Source: an uncultured Bacteroides sp. (lineage in GTDB: Bacteria; Bacteroidota; Bacteroidia; Bacteroidales; Bacteroidaceae). From it: a stretch of 64,000 nt of DNA. Positions 1-7,924 of the stretch are shown here, in pieces. The notes below the pieces were generated by a model. That model was not told the origin of the DNA and made no database searches. It saw nothing but the letters and a program-made list of their open reading frames with translations. Positions within the stretch are counted from its first letter, which is position 1. Every line of letters starts with the position of its first letter. Location of the stretch: NCBI RefSeq assembly GCF_910586915.1, contig NZ_CAJULN010000012.1, positions 1 to 64,000 of the forward strand. Reading direction: 5' to 3'. Made by a program: the position numbers and the translations under genes.

Positions 1-604
1 CACTACGCAAAGTCAACTCACTCCGGTCGGTCTCATTGTCGTCATAAGCATAGAGGCCTGCCACCTGGCGGAGCGCTGCATCACTTTGTACCCGGACAAA
101 ATCTTCAAAGGCATTCATCCGCCCGGCAACAGTCACAGTCATTTGCCCGCTTCCTCGAGTATCCGCCATTGTTTGTGCATCAATTTCAAACATTGCTTTA
201 TAGGTATCTTTCAGTTTCCATACAAGCACCAGACCTATCAAAATAGGATTACCGATTTTATCGTTAACTTTAATAGGTTCCACATCCAAGTTACGGGCAC
301 GCAAAGACAACTTCTTTTTATTCATAAAAGGATTCACCCAGAAAAATCCCGTTTCGGTAAACGTACCTTTATATTTTCCGAAGAATACCATGACACGAGC
401 TTCGTTCGGCTCTTGCGAGAAATAACCCGGAATCATCAGAATTACCAAAACTATAAAGAACAATAACAGGAACAACAGAAGTATGCTTCCTTTGAAAAGC
501 ACAAAACTCACAACAGCCAGTAAAGGCAATACAATAACATGAAAGAACAAGGCTAAAAAGCCGTTTACAACTGCATCGTTGTACTTAATTTCTTTGGTAT
601 TCAT
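1..604 (-). CDS. SPFH/Band 7 domain membrane protein (3' end outside window)
   Basis: Reading leftward from the ATG at 604-602 gives about 201 residues before the window edge, so the C-terminus is missing. Two hydrophobic segments (about residues 16-38 and 41-62) are followed by a Band 7-like start, EARVMVFFGKYKGTF, and the pattern GFFWVNPF, typical of SPFH proteins. Family members form oligomeric membrane scaffolds and often work with membrane proteases; the specific role here is unknown. The gene is divergent from the DPP4-like peptidase, and the roughly 190 bp between them is A+T rich with promoter signals. A longer reading on the opposite strand inside this gene has no recognisable domain and looks like a shadow. 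Confidence 0.8.
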   Translation of the reverse strand, partial: MNTKEIKYNDAVVNGFLALFFHVIVLPLLAVVSFVLFKGSILLLFLLLFFIVLVILMIPGYFSQEPNEARVMVFFGKYKGTFTETGFFWVNPFMNKKKLSLRARNLDVEPIKVNDKIGNPILIGLVLVWKLKDTYKAMFEIDAQTMADTRGSGQMTVTVAGRMNAFEDFVRVQSDAALRQVAGLYAYDDNETDRSELTLRS

Positions 605-739
605 AGCACTATAATTTGATATTATTTTGATATCACAAATATATTAAACCTCAAATCAAAAAAGCAAATAAACAAAGAGTTTTCTTTCATCGTAAAGTAC
701 ATTTTTAACTAAAGAACACCACTTTATTCAATTTATTCG

Positions 740-747
740 TATTTTTG
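740..747 (+). promoter_or_regulatory. Bacteroides -7 promoter element for the DPP4-like gene
   Basis: TATTTTTG matches the Bacteroides sigma-ABfr -7 consensus TAnnTTTG and sits 50 bp before the ATG at 798. No clear TTTG -33 box was found at the usual 19-21 bp distance. Confidence 0.5.
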
Positions 748-797
748 CAAGATACGAACCCGAATTTATTAAAAGCAAAATATAAAAACACACTAAT

Positions 798-3011
798 ATG
801 AGAAAGATAAGTTTAGCACTGCTTGCCTGCCTTCTCTGCCTGACCGAAATGGCGCAAGGCTCAAAGGCACTTGATTTAAAAGACATCACTTCCGGACGTT
901 TCCGGCCGGAAAACATTCAAGGAGTCACCCCCACCCCCGACGGCGAACACTACACACAGATGAACGCCAAAGGCACACAAATCATTAAATACTCTTTCAA
1001 AACCGGTGAAAAGGTAGAGGTTATCTTTGATGTAAATACTGCACGCGAATGTGACTTCAAGAACTTCGATAGTTATCAGTTCTCGCCCGACGGTCAGAAA
1101 TTGCTGATTGCCACCAAGACAACTCCGATTTACCGGCATTCTTACACAGCCGTACATTATATCTATCCTTTGAAACGAAACGAAAAGGGCGTTACGACAA
1201 ATAACATTATTGAAAAACTGTCTGATGGGGGTCCTCAACAGGTTCCTGTTTTTTCTCCGGACGGAACGATGATTGCTTTTGTCCGTGAAAACAATATCTT
1301 CCTCGTGAAACTGCTTTATGGTAACAGCGAAAGTCAAGTGACCGAAGACGGCAAACCGAATTCCATTATCAACGGTATCCCCGACTGGGTGTACGAAGAG
1401 GAGTTCAGTTTCAACCGTGCTTTGGAATTCAGTGCAGACAATACGCAGATTGCCTTTATCCGTTTCGATGAATCGGAAGTTCCCTCTTACACATTCCCGG
1501 TATTTGCCGGACAGGCTCCACACTTCGATATTCTCAGAGATTATCCGGGAACATATACGTATAAATACCCGAAAGCAGGCTATCCGAACTCGAAAGTAGA
1601 AGTACGCACGTATGACATCAAATCGCGCGTCACCCGTACTATGAAACTTCCGTTGGATGCAGATGGATATATTCCCCGTATCCGTTTCACCAAAGATGCC
1701 AACAAGTTGGCAATCATGACGCTGAACCGTCATCAGGACCGTTTCGACCTGTACTTTGCCGACCCGCGCTCCACACTTTGTAAATTGGTATTGCGTGACG
1801 AGTCACCATATTATATTAAAGAAAATATTTTCGATAACATCAAATTCTATCCCGAATATTTCAGCCTGCTCAGCGAACGTGACGGTTACAGCCACCTTTA
1901 CTGGTACAGCATGGGGGGAAACCTCATCAAAAAGGTGACAAACGGAAAGTTTGAAGTAAAAGACTTCTTAGGATATGACGAGACGGACGGTTCTTTCTAC
2001 TACACAAGTAATGAAGAAAGCCCGTTGCGCAAAGCTGTCTACAAGACAGACAAGAAAGGTAAAAAGACCAAACTGTCTCAGCAGGTAGGAACAAACACTC
2101 CGTTGTTCAGCAAATCAATGAAATATTATATGAACAAGTTCACCAATCTGAATAATCCTATGGTGGTGACTTTGAATGATAATTCAGGCAAAACACTCAA
2201 GACATTGATTACAAACGACCAACTGAAACAGACCTTATCGGGCTATGCAATACCGCAAAAAGAATTCTTCACTTTCCAAACTACAGACGGTGTCACCTTG
2301 AACGGATGGATGATGAAACCTGTTGATTTCTCCGAATCAAACAAATATCCGGTATTGATGTTCCAGTATAGCGGTCCCGGTTCTCAACAGGTGTTGGACA
2401 ACTGGAACATCAGTTGGGAAACTTATATGGCAAGCCGTGGTTTCATTGTGGTATGTGTGGACGGTCGCGGAACAGGCGGTCGCGGAGAAGTTTTTGAAAA
2501 ATGTACATACCTGAAAATCGGAGTAAAAGAAGCCAGAGACCAGGTAGAAACCGCTCTTTACCTCGGCAAGCAACCTTATGTAGACAAAAATCGCATCGGT
2601 ATTTGGGGATGGAGCTACGGCGGATATATGACATTGATGAGTATGAGTGAAGGAACGCCTGTGTTCAAAGCAGGAGTAGCCGTTGCCGCACCTACCGACT
2701 GGCGTTTCTACGATACGGTTTATACGGAACGTTTCATGCGTACTCCCAAAGAGAATTCCGAAGGTTACAAAGCATCTTCCGCTTTTACGCGTGCCGACAA
2801 ACTGCATGGTAATTTGCTACTCGTACACGGTATGACAGATGACAACGTACACTTCCAGAACTGTGTCGAATACGCCGAACACTTAGTCCAGCTCGGCAAG
2901 CAGTTCGATATGCAGGTATATACCAACCGCAACCACGGCATATACGGTGGAAACACCCGCCATCATCTCTACACCCGATTGACCAACTTCTTCTTGAACA
3001 ACCTGCAATGA
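798..3011 (+). CDS. Dipeptidyl peptidase IV-type S9 serine peptidase
   Basis: A 737-residue exported peptidase predicted to release N-terminal dipeptides, typically after proline, in the periplasm. A signal peptide covers about residues 1-22. The N-terminal beta-propeller carries the double-glutamate motif YEEE (199-202), which in DPP4 binds the substrate N-terminus. The C-terminal alpha/beta-hydrolase has the nucleophile in GWSYGGY (Ser606), Asp681 in TDDNVH and His713 in NHG; the 32-residue Asp-His spacing equals that of human DPP4. Length is normal for the family. The stop overlaps the lipA start (ATGA), so the two are probably co-transcribed, although no functional link is obvious. Gut Bacteroides DPP4 homologues are known to cleave incretin-like peptides; that activity here is inference. 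Confidence 0.93.
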   Translation: MRKISLALLACLLCLTEMAQGSKALDLKDITSGRFRPENIQGVTPTPDGEHYTQMNAKGTQIIKYSFKTGEKVEVIFDVNTARECDFKNFDSYQFSPDGQKLLIATKTTPIYRHSYTAVHYIYPLKRNEKGVTTNNIIEKLSDGGPQQVPVFSPDGTMIAFVRENNIFLVKLLYGNSESQVTEDGKPNSIINGIPDWVYEEEFSFNRALEFSADNTQIAFIRFDESEVPSYTFPVFAGQAPHFDILRDYPGTYTYKYPKAGYPNSKVEVRTYDIKSRVTRTMKLPLDADGYIPRIRFTKDANKLAIMTLNRHQDRFDLYFADPRSTLCKLVLRDESPYYIKENIFDNIKFYPEYFSLLSERDGYSHLYWYSMGGNLIKKVTNGKFEVKDFLGYDETDGSFYYTSNEESPLRKAVYKTDKKGKKTKLSQQVGTNTPLFSKSMKYYMNKFTNLNNPMVVTLNDNSGKTLKTLITNDQLKQTLSGYAIPQKEFFTFQTTDGVTLNGWMMKPVDFSESNKYPVLMFQYSGPGSQQVLDNWNISWETYMASRGFIVVCVDGRGTGGRGEVFEKCTYLKIGVKEARDQVETALYLGKQPYVDKNRIGIWGWSYGGYMTLMSMSEGTPVFKAGVAVAAPTDWRFYDTVYTERFMRTPKENSEGYKASSAFTRADKLHGNLLLVHGMTDDNVHFQNCVEYAEHLVQLGKQFDMQVYTNRNHGIYGGNTRHHLYTRLTNFFLNNLQ

Positions 3012-3859
3012 CGGACAGAGTACGCAAGCCCGAATGGCTGAAAATCAATATCGGTGCCAACGAACGGTACACCGAAACCAAACGGATAGTCGACTCCCAC
3101 TGCCTGCATACCATATGCAGCAGTGGGCGTTGCCCCAATATGGGTGAGTGTTGGGGAAAAGGTACTGCCACTTTTATGATTGGCGGTGATATCTGCACCC
3201 GCAGTTGCAAGTTCTGTAACACACAGACCGGACGCCCGCATCCGTTGGATACCAACGAACCTACCCATGTAGCAGAATCCATTGCATTGATGAAACTGGA
3301 CCACGCCGTTATCACTTCCGTAGACAGGGATGACCTCCCCGACTTAGGAGCGGAACATTGGGCACGTACCATCCGCGAAATCAAGCGCCTGAATCCCCAG
3401 ACTACCATCGAAGTGCTGATACCCGACTTTCAAGGCAGAACGGAACTGATAGACCTTGTGATAGAATCTTGTCCCGACATCATTTCACATAATATGGAGA
3501 CCGTGCGTCGTATCAGCCCCGTGGTGCGCAGCGCAGCCAATTATGACACGAGTTTACAGGTTATCGGACGCATCGCGTCCAAAGGAATCAAATCCAAAAG
3601 CAGTATCATGGTCGGTTTGGGCGAAACGCCTGAAGAAGTGGAAATATTGATGGATGATTTATTGGCAGTGGGTTGTCAGATTCTTACTATCGGACAATAC
3701 CTGCAACCCAGCCACCGTCATTATCCAGTTGCGGAATACGTGACTCCGCAACAATTCGCCAAATACAAGACCATCGGTTTGGAAAAAGGATTCCACATCG
3801 TAGAGAGTGCTCCTCTTGTCCGTTCATCCTACCATGCAGAAAAACATATCCGTCCGTAA
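3008..3859 (+). CDS. lipA: Lipoyl synthase
   Basis: A radical SAM enzyme that inserts two sulfurs into protein-bound octanoyl groups to make lipoyl cofactors for 2-oxoacid dehydrogenases and the glycine cleavage system. It has the two cluster motifs of LipA: the auxiliary cluster cysteines C37, C42 and C48 (CSSGRCPNMGEC) and the radical SAM cysteines C63, C67 and C70 (CTRSCKFC). The C-terminal RSSY motif, whose serine ligates the auxiliary cluster, is present near the end. The 283-residue length is normal. Its ATG overlaps the stop of the upstream peptidase by 4 bp, indicating translational coupling. Cytoplasmic. Confidence 0.97.
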   Translation: MTDRVRKPEWLKINIGANERYTETKRIVDSHCLHTICSSGRCPNMGECWGKGTATFMIGGDICTRSCKFCNTQTGRPHPLDTNEPTHVAESIALMKLDHAVITSVDRDDLPDLGAEHWARTIREIKRLNPQTTIEVLIPDFQGRTELIDLVIESCPDIISHNMETVRRISPVVRSAANYDTSLQVIGRIASKGIKSKSSIMVGLGETPEEVEILMDDLLAVGCQILTIGQYLQPSHRHYPVAEYVTPQQFAKYKTIGLEKGFHIVESAPLVRSSYHAEKHIRP

Positions 3860-3918
3860 ACAAAATACAGATACCATTTGTTCTATTAGCAGAACCGACA
3901 AATAAACAGAAAGCAGAG

Positions 3919-5037
3919 ATGGAGCATAAAGGAAAACTTTCTTCCGTATTTAATATGTCATTGGGTTTTATCCCCGTTATTATTTCCATTATATTGTGTG
4001 AATTTATAACGCAAGACACAGCTATTTACATCGGTACGGGCATAGGTATCGTAGGCATAGGACTTTCTCATAAACCCAAAGGAATACTCATCCCGAACTT
4101 TATCCTGTATATAGTTACCGGGATAATGTCTCTATTGTCCTTAGCTGCACTTATTCCGGGAGATTATGTACCGGCAGGCGCACTTTCTCTGACATTGGAA
4201 GTGAGTGTCCTCATCCCGATGCTGATACTCTATATGCATAAGAAAAGAATTATCACCCATTTCACGAAACATATAGACGGTTGCCACAGGCGTTTGTACC
4301 TGCAAGGAGCGGAAGCCGCCATCGTATCGGCACGCATCGCTTTAATTTTGGGCCTGCTGCATTTCGTCAGTATCAGTATCATGCTAATTTTCCAAGCCCC
4401 GCTAAGCGAAACGAGTACACTCATTCTCTATCAAATATTGCCCCCTACGGTCTTTGCCTTGAGCATTCTGTTCAATCAAACGGCTATCCATTTCTTCAAT
4501 CACCTGATGTCTCACACGGAGTATGTACCCATCGTCAATACCAAAGGAGACGTAATCGGGAAAACACCCATCATGGAAGCAACCAATTACAAGAACGCTT
4601 ACATCCATCCGGTAATAAGAATTGCCGTATCCACGCATGGAATGTTGTTTCTCTGCAACAGACCATCGACAGCTATTTTAGATAAGAATAAAGCAGATAT
4701 TCCAATGGAGTGCTATCTTCGCTACGGAGAATCCCTGACAGCAGGTGCTACCCGCCTGATGCATCATGCACTTCCGCAACTCAAAGAGGTCAAACCGAAA
4801 TTCAACATCGCCTATCACTTCGAGAATAGAGTAACCAACCGACTTATCTACCTGTTCATCCTCGATTTGGATGATGATTCCGTGCTCTGTACTCCCCGCT
4901 TTAAGAACAGCAAACTGTGGAGTTTCAAGCAAATTGAGGAGAACTTAGGCAAAGGGTTCTTTAGCAGTTGTTTTGAAGAAGAGTACGAGCATCTGAAAAA
5001 TGTTATTTGTATAAGAGAAAAATACAAGGAATCTTAG
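3919..5037 (+). CDS. Polytopic membrane protein with Nudix-like C-terminal domain
   Basis: Function not recognised. The ATG at 3919 is chosen because the longer in-frame reading would overlap lipA, and MEHKGKL then leads straight into a membrane segment. About six hydrophobic segments fill residues 10-230. The remaining 140 residues resemble a Nudix fold: the stretch IVNTKGDVIGKTP followed by a strand and FLCNRP is like IPP-isomerase or other Nudix N-termini. The Nudix box (GX5EX7REUXEEXGU) is not present; where it should lie the sequence reads YGESLTAGATRLMHHAL, so hydrolase activity is doubtful. The last 35 bp overlap the convergent methyltransferase gene. A membrane-tethered ligand-binding role is one guess. 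Confidence 0.7.
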   Translation: MEHKGKLSSVFNMSLGFIPVIISIILCEFITQDTAIYIGTGIGIVGIGLSHKPKGILIPNFILYIVTGIMSLLSLAALIPGDYVPAGALSLTLEVSVLIPMLILYMHKKRIITHFTKHIDGCHRRLYLQGAEAAIVSARIALILGLLHFVSISIMLIFQAPLSETSTLILYQILPPTVFALSILFNQTAIHFFNHLMSHTEYVPIVNTKGDVIGKTPIMEATNYKNAYIHPVIRIAVSTHGMLFLCNRPSTAILDKNKADIPMECYLRYGESLTAGATRLMHHALPQLKEVKPKFNIAYHFENRVTNRLIYLFILDLDDDSVLCTPRFKNSKLWSFKQIEENLGKGFFSSCFEEEYEHLKNVICIREKYKES

Positions 5038-5707
5038 ACAAATCGGGCACGTGTCCTTTCCATTCTTTCACCGTACGCGTCTGTATATACTCTCCTTCAC
5101 AGGTGATATTGGCAGCAATGCAGAGTTTGGTCTGCGGACGGCAGTTCTGCAAAATATCCTCTACCATTTTGTGATTCCTGTAAGGAGTCTCGATAAAGAG
5201 TTGCGTCTGGTTCTCGGCATACACACGCTGTTCCAATGCTTTCAGTTTCTTCGCACGCTCTCCCGGCTCAATGGGCAGATAGCCGTGAAATGCAAAACTC
5301 TGACCGTTGAAGCCCGAACCCATCACGGAGAGAATAATGGAAGAAGGCCCAACCAATGGAACTACCTTCAGTTTTTTGCGTTGCGCAATGGCCACCACAT
5401 CGGCACCCGGATCGGCAACAGCCGGACAACCGGCTTCAGAGATGACTCCCATTGAAGCACCGTTTATCAAAGGTTTCAGATAACCGGAGATATCTTCGGG
5501 GGAAGTATGCTTGTTCAGCGGATAAAACGTAAGCGCATCAATATCAATCTTCCGGTCTACCTTTTTCAAGAAACGACGGGCAGAACGGACATCTTCGACT
5601 ATGAAATACCGGATAGCAGAGATGATTTCCTTATTATAAGAGGGCAATACCTTTTCGATAGGTGTATCGCCTAAAGTGACGGGCAACAAATAGAGGGCGG
5701 TTTCCAC
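5003..5707 (-). CDS. SAM-dependent methyltransferase, short RsmI/tetrapyrrole methylase family
   Basis: A 234-residue member of the tetrapyrrole (corrin/porphyrin) methylase superfamily closest to RsmI, the 16S rRNA C1402 2'-O-methyltransferase. The family motif GVISEAGCPAVADPG sits near residues 88-102, and VGPSSIILSVMGSGFNGQSFAFHGYLP follows the RsmI pattern in two pieces. It lacks the extended C-terminal region of classical RsmI (about 280-290 residues), so it is the short paralogue; whether it acts on rRNA is uncertain. Its end overlaps the convergent membrane protein gene by 35 bp. An A+T-rich dispersed repeat lies just upstream of its start. Confidence 0.8.
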   Translation of the reverse strand: METALYLLPVTLGDTPIEKVLPSYNKEIISAIRYFIVEDVRSARRFLKKVDRKIDIDALTFYPLNKHTSPEDISGYLKPLINGASMGVISEAGCPAVADPGADVVAIAQRKKLKVVPLVGPSSIILSVMGSGFNGQSFAFHGYLPIEPGERAKKLKALEQRVYAENQTQLFIETPYRNHKMVEDILQNCRPQTKLCIAANITCEGEYIQTRTVKEWKGHVPDLSKIPCIFLLYK

Positions 5708-5710
5708 TTT

Positions 5711-5737
5711 TTGAATTGAGAATTAAAAATTGAGAAA
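5711..5737. repeat. Short ATTGAGAATT-type intergenic repeat
   Basis: The gap between the methylase and gldB contains ATTGAGAATT and a variant ATTGAGAAAT. The same word family recurs at about 47,775-47,803 inside the murF part of murF-alr, suggesting a dispersed simple repeat. Confidence 0.45.
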
Positions 5738-5754
5738 TAAGAGAGAGAAACGAT

Positions 5755-6762
5755 TCAGGAAGCCAAGTAGCCGGATTCACTCAGCATGACATGGTAGTCG
5801 GTAAATTCCAAAAGCTCTTTCAACTTCATGTCCTTATGCCTGTGCATATATGCGGCAACGATTCTCGTGCCTATCCATGTACCTATCAATGACGGAGCCT
5901 GTACGCCGAACATTTCGACAGCCGGAGCCGGTTTCATATAATAGCGGATTACCATCGGGTCGCGCGCACTCAAGTGCCCATTGGAACATACATACTCCCA
6001 AATAGCTTTCTCATTCTCCTTGCACCAGCCGTTTTCTTCTTTCGAATATCCCATCGCCTCACCGCCGTTATTGCATCCCAAGAGATGCTGCACTACATAA
6101 TTGATTTTACCGGCGTGCATCATCAAGTCGGCAAGACAAGTTCCTTCGTGATAATCCATATCATAACGGCTCAGGAGATAGAACACGAAACAATCCGGCA
6201 CGATTCGTTCGGGACGCATGGAGCGACATTGGTAGTCGTAATAAAAACGCTTGTAAAGCGGGTAGTCCTCGCCCATGTATTTGTCGAGACTGATGCCGAG
6301 CAAGGAGTCGACCAGCACTATCGATTCATTGAATGCTGATATTTGCGAATAGATTAGCGGCACTTGGGTATCGGGCACTTCCTTTTTCAATTTCCTGAAG
6401 CCTTTGGTCAGCCCCTTTTCCACCTCGTTCAAATTAGGGAACTTGGTTTCCACATCCGCCATCAGACGCACCAGTGTCGTATCCGAATAGAATTTTTGCA
6501 GACGTTGCGAAATCGTATCATCGCCCACCGTACCGATAGCTAACACATCTTCTATCAGAATCTTCGTGGGCTGGCGATAATCCATCGACAACTTCTGCAT
6601 AGCCGAAAAGCTGTTGGAACGAACATATTCGCTCAACAGCTTATCGTATCTCAGAACAGAAATCTCCTCTTCTTTCTGCTCCGTACCTTTTCCTGTGCTT
6701 AACCCACAGGCGGCGAAAAGCATACTTATTAAAATGAAAAGAAGAGAAATCCGTCGTTTCAT
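5755..6762 (-). CDS. gldB: GldB-like lipoprotein
   Basis: A 335-residue lipoprotein: a short basic start, a hydrophobic stretch and the lipobox LFAAC with the acylated cysteine at about residue 19. The body matches the gliding-motility GldB family, for example FPNLNEVEKGL, the central LDKYMGEDYPLYKRF and the C-terminal ENEKAIWEYV. In gliding Flavobacteriia, GldB is needed for gliding and type IX secretion, but Bacteroides retain it without gliding, so the role is unknown and probably envelope-related. It lies 6 bp downstream of fabI on the same strand, an operon arrangement compatible with an essential or housekeeping function. Confidence 0.82.
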   Translation of the reverse strand: MKRRISLLFILISMLFAACGLSTGKGTEQKEEEISVLRYDKLLSEYVRSNSFSAMQKLSMDYRQPTKILIEDVLAIGTVGDDTISQRLQKFYSDTTLVRLMADVETKFPNLNEVEKGLTKGFRKLKKEVPDTQVPLIYSQISAFNESIVLVDSLLGISLDKYMGEDYPLYKRFYYDYQCRSMRPERIVPDCFVFYLLSRYDMDYHEGTCLADLMMHAGKINYVVQHLLGCNNGGEAMGYSKEENGWCKENEKAIWEYVCSNGHLSARDPMVIRYYMKPAPAVEMFGVQAPSLIGTWIGTRIVAAYMHRHKDMKLKELLEFTDYHVMLSESGYLAS

Positions 6763-6768
6763 AATTTA

Positions 6769-7626
6769 TTATCCGTAAATGATGTTACCATTTTCGTCCT
6801 TGTACTCATCGAGTCCTTTCTCGTAAGTAGCCATCGCACGGAGGCTCATCCCCACACTGGAAAATCCGCCGTCGTGGAAGAGGTTCTGCATGGTCACCTT
6901 GCGGGTGAGGTCGGAGAACATCACGATGCAATAGTCGGCACATTCGTCGGCACTCGCATTTCCAAGCGGAGACATACGGTTGGCAAAATCAAACAGTTTG
7001 TCCATGCCTTTCACACCCGAGCCGGCTGTGGTAAACGTAGGCGACTGTGAAATGGTATTCACACGCACATTGTGCTCGCGTCCGTAGATGTAACCGAAAC
7101 TACGTGCAATGGATTCCAGCAAAGCCTTTGCATCTGCCATATCGTTGTAACCGTAGAATGTACGCTGTGCAGCCACATAGCTCAAGGCTACGATTGAACC
7201 GTATTCGGCGATAGCGTTCAACTTCTTGGCAGCCTGAATCATTTTGTGGAATGATACAGCCGAAATATCCAATGTCTTATCCAACATTCCATAGTCAAGG
7301 TCATCGTAAGTACGTTTCTTGCGTACGTTGGGAGACATACCGATAGAGTGGAGCACAAAGTCAATCGGTCCGCCCAATATGTCCATCGAGGTCTTGAATA
7401 CATTCGACAACTCTTCTACATTGGTAGCATCGGCCGGAACAACCTGACAATTCAGTTTTTCGGCCAAAGCGTTGACTTCTCCCATACGGATAGCCATCGG
7501 AGTATTTGATAATGTAATTGTCGCACCTTCTTCTACAGCACGCTCTGCCACTTTCCAGGCGATAGACTGGTCATTGAGAGCACCGAAGATAATACCTCTT
7601 TTTCCTTTCAACAAGTTGTAACTCAT
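6769..7626 (-). CDS. fabI: Enoyl-ACP reductase (NADH), FabI
   Basis: Catalyses the last reduction of each fatty acid elongation cycle (type II FAS, cytoplasm). The protein is a 285-residue short-chain dehydrogenase with the FabI nucleotide-binding start KGKRGIIFGALNDQSIAW and the catalytic residues Y150, Y160 and K167. The pattern LSY-X9-Y-X6-K has exactly the spacing of E. coli Y146/Y156/K163. It heads an apparent fabI-gldB operon; a TAnnTTTG promoter lies 25 bp upstream. FabI is the target of triclosan-class inhibitors, and nothing in the motif suggests loss of function. Confidence 0.96.
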   Translation of the reverse strand: MSYNLLKGKRGIIFGALNDQSIAWKVAERAVEEGATITLSNTPMAIRMGEVNALAEKLNCQVVPADATNVEELSNVFKTSMDILGGPIDFVLHSIGMSPNVRKKRTYDDLDYGMLDKTLDISAVSFHKMIQAAKKLNAIAEYGSIVALSYVAAQRTFYGYNDMADAKALLESIARSFGYIYGREHNVRVNTISQSPTFTTAGSGVKGMDKLFDFANRMSPLGNASADECADYCIVMFSDLTRKVTMQNLFHDGGFSSVGMSLRAMATYEKGLDEYKDENGNIIYG

Positions 7627-7650
7627 ATTTTCTAATAGTTAAATTTTGTG

Positions 7651-7658
7651 CAAAGATA
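7651..7658 (-). promoter_or_regulatory. Promoter -7 element for fabI
   Basis: On the minus strand this reads TATCTTTG, matching TAnnTTTG, 25 bp upstream of the fabI ATG. Confidence 0.55.
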
Positions 7659-7765
7659 GCATCTTTTCTGCATAAAATCATGAGAAGTGTGCAAATTATA
7701 GGCGGAAATGCCAAAAAATACAGGTATTCTATCAATTAGTCCACATCGCTTTTGAGGTTCGCTTC

Positions 7766-7773
7766 TATCTTTG
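7766..7773 (+). promoter_or_regulatory. Promoter -7 element for the GH28 gene
   Basis: TATCTTTG matches TAnnTTTG and lies 152 bp before the GH28 ATG, leaving a leader of about 145 nt. The -33 element is not clear. The 298 bp between fabI and the GH28 gene hold only the two promoters and the leader hairpin. Confidence 0.5.
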
Positions 7774-7802
7774 CGTTCGAAAAAACATATGAAAAACAAG
7801 AA

Positions 7803-7876
7803 TGATTATCTACTGAAAGTAGAGTATATATACCCTGAAAATCGGTCATACCGGGAGTGAAAACAGCAGATAATCA
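7803..7876 (+). promoter_or_regulatory. Long-range stem in the GH28 5' leader
   Basis: TGATTATCTACTG (7803-7815) pairs with CAGCAGATAATCA (7864-7876) with one mismatch, enclosing 48 nt. It lies in the transcribed leader of the GH28 gene and ends about 50 nt before the ATG. It could be a regulatory RNA structure; no known riboswitch class was recognised. Confidence 0.35.
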
Positions 7877-7924
7877 TCACAAAAAAGGAAGATGTATAAC
7901 CCGATAGAAAAAATAGATTATTAA

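Noticed and set aside
86..466. 126-codon reading on the plus strand
   Set aside because: It lies opposite the SPFH gene, has no domain or promoter, and the opposite frame has a convincing membrane-plus-Band 7 layout.
876..1733. 285-codon minus-strand reading inside the DPP4-like gene
   Set aside because: It is fully antisense to a gene with complete catalytic motifs and has unusual composition; a shadow.
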